Shown here: piece by piece, positions 6,075 to 8,815 of the stretch | How the letters are laid out: each line of letters opens with the position of its first letter | How positions within the stretch are numbered: the stretch's first letter is position 1 | Origin: MB1-2 sp046566065 | Lineage (GTDB): Bacteria > Actinomycetota > CADDZG01 > WHSQ01 | DNA: 8,815 nucleotides | Direction of reading: 5' to 3' | NCBI GenBank assembly: GCA_046566065.1 | Contig: JBKHXK010000054.1 | Location: 1-8,815, forward strand | Made by a program: the position numbers and the translations under genes | Notes under the pieces: generated by a model | Told to the model about the DNA's origin: nothing | The model's input: only the letters and a program-made list of their open reading frames with translations | Databases searched by the model: none

Positions 6075-6785
6075 GTGAAGCCCCCCAGCCTCCTCGAGCG
6101 CGCGGCCCGGCCCTTCCGCGGCTTATCCGCCGCGACCTTCGCCGGTCTATCGCGGCTGCGAGGCCATCGGGTCTTCCACCCCTACGGCGAGAGCTTCGAC
6201 GCCACTTTGACCTTCGAACGCAACGCCGACCGCTGGCTCCCCGACGTGCTGGCGCGGCCCCGTCGACACGATGCGATCGTGCGTTTCTCTCGCGCTGTGG
6301 GTCTTCCCGAGCCTCTGCCCGACATCATCGGCATGGCGATCAAGCTGCCGGATCTCTACGGCACCGGCTGGGATCAGGACTGGCTGCTGGTCACCTCGGG
6401 GGCCGATCCGGTCTCGCGCCATCTCCTTCTGCCGACGCTCGATCTCCTGGGGCGGCCCTATTCGACGATCCTTCCGTACCGGCGTCCCGGTGGGTCGGTG
6501 ACGTTCGGAGCCAGGGCGACGAACGGTGTTCGCGCGAGGTCTCTCGACCAACTGGTGGCCGCGGTGCAGGGGGGCCGGGTCGAGTTTGCATTTACCATCG
6601 CCCCCGAGGGAGGCGACCACGTACGGCTAGGCGGTTTGCTCTTGACCGGCGTGTCGGCGACACCCGAGCGCCCTCTGCGCTTCAACCCGTGGAACACCTC
6701 ATCGGAGCTGAGGCCGGCGGGGGCGCTGAACGACCTCCGGCGCGAGACATACAAGGCAAGCCAGAGGGCCCGGCCCGACTCCTAG
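6075..6785 (+). CDS. Small catalase-fold-like (possible haem-binding) protein
   Basis: A 236-residue protein without signal peptide. The pattern R-V-F-H-P-Y-G-E-S-F-D-A-T-L (32-45), V-R-F-S-R-A-V-G (69-76) and L-P-D-I-I-G-M-A-I-K-L-P (81-92) follows the core of haem catalases: distal His, then the V-R-F-S and D-x-x-G-x-A-V-K segments. His35 is the likely distal histidine. The protein is half the length of a true catalase, and typical proximal haem-ligand sequence is not evident, although Tyr226 in R-E-T-Y-K-A-S-Q is a candidate. Relatives in actinobacteria are, as I recall, often named phosphodiesterase on weak grounds; I see no phosphodiesterase motif. The start is GTG 6075 with only a weak AGGG upstream. 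It lies 39 bases after the hydroxylase/reductase stop and may be co-transcribed. Peroxide handling beside a flavin monooxygenase is a guess from context. Confidence 0.7.
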   Translation: MKPPSLLERAARPFRGLSAATFAGLSRLRGHRVFHPYGESFDATLTFERNADRWLPDVLARPRRHDAIVRFSRAVGLPEPLPDIIGMAIKLPDLYGTGWDQDWLLVTSGADPVSRHLLLPTLDLLGRPYSTILPYRRPGGSVTFGARATNGVRARSLDQLVAAVQGGRVEFAFTIAPEGGDHVRLGGLLLTGVSATPERPLRFNPWNTSSELRPAGALNDLRRETYKASQRARPDS

Positions 6786-6883
6786 TTCCTTCCTCCGGCT
6801 GCACCTTTTCCGGATAGATGGCCGGATCGGGCAGGACTCCTGCGAGGGCCGTAGAAGGGACAACCCAGACATATCACCTAGCT

Positions 6884-6889
6884 GGGAGG
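6884..6889 (+). promoter_or_regulatory. Ribosome binding site fixing the protease start
   Basis: GGGAGG lies six bases before ATG 6896. It supports this start over the in-frame ATG at 6818, which would place 26 hydrophilic residues in front of the signal peptide. The gap 6786-6895 otherwise holds no gene and no clear terminator or promoter; CATATC at 6870-6875 is a poor -10 candidate. Confidence 0.6.
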
Positions 6890-6895
6890 CTATCT

Positions 6896-8449
6896 ATGGT
6901 GCGTCGTCGCGCTCCGATCGTGTTGTTGCTCTTGCTCGCTCTGCTCGCGTCTCTCGCCTCGTTCGCCGGTCCTGCCGCCGGGCGCCAGGTCGTAGAGGGT
7001 TCTGATTACGACCGCGATCACATCCTGGTCGGGTGGGACCGGAGCCTCCCGGACCAGGCCAGAGCGGACGTGCACCGGGCCGAAGGCGGCGAGGTCGCCA
7101 ACACCCTCGAGAGCATCGACGTCGATGTCGTGAAGGTTCCCGGGAGCCAAGACCCGCGCGACTGGGTCGCTCGTTACCAGCGTCACCCGCAGGTCGCGTT
7201 CGCGGAGCTGAACTACGAGGTCGAGCAGTCGTCGATACCCGGTGACACGTTGTTCAAGGACCAGTGGGGCTTCCACAACACGGGCCAGCCGGTAACCGGA
7301 AGCTTCGTGCGCGGGACGAACGACTGGGACATCGACGCTCCCGAAGCATGGGACGCGGCTTACGGCGTCGGCAGCTTCCCCTCCACCGGGGGAGCGAAGG
7401 TGGCGATCATCGACACCGGGATCGACCGGGCGCACGTCGACCTCCTCAACAAGACTCAGAACTGTGCCTCCGCGCTGGCTGCGATCGGCGTCGTGGCTAA
7501 CGGAAGCTGTTCGGACGACAACCTCCACGGAACGCACGTCGCCGGGACGGTTGCAGCCCACACCGGCAACGGCCTGGGTGTCGCCGGAACCGCGCCGGAC
7601 GCCCAGCTCGCGATCTGCAAGGCCCTGAACGCGGCCGGGGTGGGCTTCGTGACCGACATCGCCGCTTGCATCGACTGGTCCTGGCGCACCGCGGGGGCCA
7701 AGATCATCAGCATGAGCCTCGGTGCCGAACAGGGCACGAGCACGGAACAGCGTGCGGTGAAGGATGCGTATGCGGCCGGTGTCCTGCTCATCGCTGCCGC
7801 GGGTAACGGCTACGACTCCACTCCGAACTACCCCGCCTACTACCCCGAGGTGATGTCGGTCGCCTCCTTCAACCAGGCTGGCGTGATCTCGGACTTCTCC
7901 ACCTGCAACAACGATGTCGAGATCGCGGCCCCCGGTGAGGACATCTGGTCGACGTTCCCCGAGAACACCTACGGGGTCATCAGCGGGACGTCGATGGCGA
8001 CACCGCACGTTGCGGGAGCCGCCGCTCTCGTCATGTCCGAGCTGGGACTGGACGCGCAGCAGACCCGACAGAAGCTGAAGAGCACCGGAGTGGGTGGCCT
8101 TTCAACCGGTGGGCGCAACGAGTGCTCGGCCTACCCGGCCCTCAATCTCGCGGCAGCCATCGGTGGCGGTGGTACCACCCCGCCGCCTCCGGCCGAGCCC
8201 GGTGCTATCGCCGGCCGCGTCACCAACCAGCAGAGCGGTGCCGCGTTGTCCGGAGCGACCGTGGATTGCGGCTCCGCTGGAAGCGCGACGACGTCTTCGA
8301 CCGGCAACTACTCGATCTCGAACGTGCCCGCCGGTGGTTACACGTGCACGGCTTCGGCTTCCGGCTACGCCTCGAAGTCGCAGCAGGTGAGCGTGATCTC
8401 CGGCACGACGACGACCGCGAACTTCGCTCTGAGGGCGTCCAAGAGGTAA
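6896..8449 (+). CDS. Secreted subtilisin-like serine protease (S8) with prodomain and C-terminal carboxypeptidase-regulatory-like domain
   Basis: A 517-residue secreted endopeptidase precursor. Residues 1-30 are a signal peptide: three arginines, a leucine-rich core, then small residues. Residues about 40-112 look like a fervidolysin-type inhibitory prodomain (D-H-I-L-V-G-W at 41-47, V-A-F-A-E-L-N-Y at 100-107). The catalytic domain (about 120-422) has the complete triad: Asp173 in I-I-D-T-G, His211 in H-G-T-H-V-A-G, and Ser366 in G-T-S-M-A-T-P-H. The oxyanion Asn304 is in A-A-G-N-G. A glycine/proline linker (423-435) leads to a beta-sandwich of about 80 residues (G-A-I-A-G-R-V onward), a carboxypeptidase-regulatory/Cna-B-like module that may aid substrate or surface binding. 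Eight cysteines lie in the mature part and could form disulphides. There is no LPXTG or membrane anchor, so the product is probably released. It is likely a separate transcription unit ending at the hairpin downstream. Confidence 0.95.
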   Translation: MVRRRAPIVLLLLLALLASLASFAGPAAGRQVVEGSDYDRDHILVGWDRSLPDQARADVHRAEGGEVANTLESIDVDVVKVPGSQDPRDWVARYQRHPQVAFAELNYEVEQSSIPGDTLFKDQWGFHNTGQPVTGSFVRGTNDWDIDAPEAWDAAYGVGSFPSTGGAKVAIIDTGIDRAHVDLLNKTQNCASALAAIGVVANGSCSDDNLHGTHVAGTVAAHTGNGLGVAGTAPDAQLAICKALNAAGVGFVTDIAACIDWSWRTAGAKIISMSLGAEQGTSTEQRAVKDAYAAGVLLIAAAGNGYDSTPNYPAYYPEVMSVASFNQAGVISDFSTCNNDVEIAAPGEDIWSTFPENTYGVISGTSMATPHVAGAAALVMSELGLDAQQTRQKLKSTGVGGLSTGGRNECSAYPALNLAAAIGGGGTTPPPPAEPGAIAGRVTNQQSGAALSGATVDCGSAGSATTSSTGNYSISNVPAGGYTCTASASGYASKSQQVSVISGTTTTANFALRASKR

Positions 8450-8469
8450 ACGAACAGTCTTTCGATAGG

Positions 8470-8510
8470 GAGGGGGCGGGGCCGAGAGGTCTCGCCCCCT
8501 CTTCGTTGCT
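8470..8510 (+). terminator. Strong hairpin terminator between convergent genes
   Basis: Bases 8470-8483 (GAGGGGGCGGGGCC) pair with 8488-8501 (GGTCTCGCCCCCTC) over 14 base pairs including two G-U wobbles. The loop is GAGA, a stable GNRA tetraloop closed by C-G. A T-enriched but interrupted tail follows (TTCGTTGCT). The hairpin starts 20 bases after the protease stop and ends just before the stop of the convergent membrane-protein gene, so it may serve both, although only the plus-strand side has any T enrichment. Confidence 0.8.
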
Positions 8511-8815
8511 CAGATCCAGCGACGAACCGAAGCTCGGTAGTCGCGGTAAGCGGCTCCGAACTTCCGGTCGAGATAGGCCTCTTCACGTCGGATCACGAAA
8601 CGATCGACGATCGCGACCACCACCGGCAACAGTGCGAGCGCCCACATCAGGCCGAGGCCGAGAGCTAGTCCGAGGTAAAGCAGCGTCATTCCCAGGTACA
8701 TGGGGTTTCGGGTCACGCGATAGACGCCTTCGGTGACCAGCGTCGTGGCCGGCGTCCACGGCGCCACCCCCGTCTTCTTCCTGATGAACGTCGCCGCGGC
8801 GGGGGAGTCGAGGGC
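8510..8815 (-). CDS. Isoprenylcysteine carboxyl methyltransferase-family membrane protein (5' end outside window)
   Basis: The last 101 residues of a minus-strand gene that stays open to the window edge. A GTG at 8767 lies inside the conserved region and is not the real start. The signature is typical of the ICMT/phospholipid-methyltransferase-like family: T-x-G-V-Y-R-V-T-R-N-P-M-Y-L-G (28-42), then two adjoining membrane helices (about 40-75), then R-R-E-E-A-Y-L (76-82) and the F-G-x-x-Y-x-x-Y end. The R-N-P-x-Y and E-E elements form the S-adenosylmethionine site in characterised relatives. Bacterial members rarely have known substrates, so methylation of a prenylated or lipid molecule is only the family expectation. 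The gene ends against the protease terminator hairpin and is unrelated in orientation to the aromatic-CoA genes. Confidence 0.88.
   Translation of the reverse strand, partial: ALDSPAAATFIRKKTGVAPWTPATTLVTEGVYRVTRNPMYLGMTLLYLGLALGLGLMWALALLPVVVAIVDRFVIRREEAYLDRKFGAAYRDYRASVRRWI

Noticed and set aside
6001..6078. A simple frameshift hiding the missing end of the reductase domain
   Set aside because: Frame +1 reads H-L-A-S-E-A-S after one base change, faintly like the expected H-L-A-D-P, but it lacks the preceding A-R-P and ends at 6078. The other frame shows no resemblance, so a deletion or true shortening is more likely.
5435..6817. Long plus-strand open frame of 460 codons crossing the reductase end and the catalase-like gene
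   Set aside because: It is rich in Arg, Gly, Pro and Ala without any domain pattern, spans two well-supported genes and their gap, and is a typical high-GC shadow.
6818..6895. Alternative upstream ATG for the protease
   Set aside because: It adds 26 hydrophilic residues before an otherwise standard signal peptide and lacks a ribosome binding site.
6890..8008. Minus-strand open frame of 372 codons opposite the protease
   Set aside because: Antisense shadow of a protease with a complete catalytic triad; no family resemblance.
1..8815. CRISPR arrays, tRNA or rRNA genes, insertion sequences, attachment sites
   Set aside because: No regularly spaced repeats, tRNA-like cloverleaf, transposase or integrase motifs were seen on either strand.

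Overview
The window is high-GC DNA with short intergenic gaps and several GTG starts. Its protein families (class III cyclase fused to a sensor domain, LLM-type flavin/F420 oxidoreductase, degenerate PAS/histidine-kinase-like protein, subtilase with a prodomain) suggest a soil or environmental member of the Actinomycetota. This assignment rests on family flavour only; no rRNA or taxonomic marker is present.

Layout. (i) 1-234: the last codons of an upstream gene, a strong 14-bp hairpin, and a leader with no clear promoter. (ii) 235-897 (+): a PAS protein with a degenerate kinase dimerisation helix. (iii) 884-2121 (-): a two-gene operon, enoyl-CoA hydratase/isomerase-family protein then a Rid-family protein, joined by a 4-bp stop/start overlap and running tail-to-tail into the PAS gene. 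(iv) A 93-bp divergent intergenic region. (v) 2215-6035 (+): cupin-class III cyclase fusion, LLM oxidoreductase (probable CTG start), and a bifunctional flavin monooxygenase/Old-Yellow-Enzyme protein of the 2-aminobenzoyl-CoA monooxygenase/reductase (salicylyl-CoA 5-hydroxylase/oxidoreductase) type. (vi) 6075-6785 (+): a small catalase-fold-like protein. (vii) 6896-8449 (+): a secreted subtilisin-like protease, followed by a strong terminator. (viii) 8510-8815 (-): the C-terminal part of an isoprenylcysteine carboxyl methyltransferase-like membrane protein, cut by the window edge.

How it may fit together. The hydroxylase/reductase, the crotonase-family protein and the Rid protein look like part of an aerobic CoA-thioester route for an ortho-substituted benzoate (anthranilate or salicylate). 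In the known route the aromatic acyl-CoA is hydroxylated and the ring reduced by one flavoprotein, then processed by beta-oxidation-like enzymes. No CoA ligase, 3-hydroxyacyl-CoA dehydrogenase or thiolase lies in this window, so the pathway is incomplete here. Three details stand out. The reductase half of the bifunctional enzyme stops at the end of its FMN-phosphate-binding region. The Rid protein lacks the arginine that normally grips a substrate carboxylate. The crotonase-family protein lacks both classical hydratase glutamates. The adjoining LLM oxidoreductase and cupin-cyclase could be, respectively, a substitute or partner redox enzyme and a ligand-responsive regulator, but both roles are inferred from position only.
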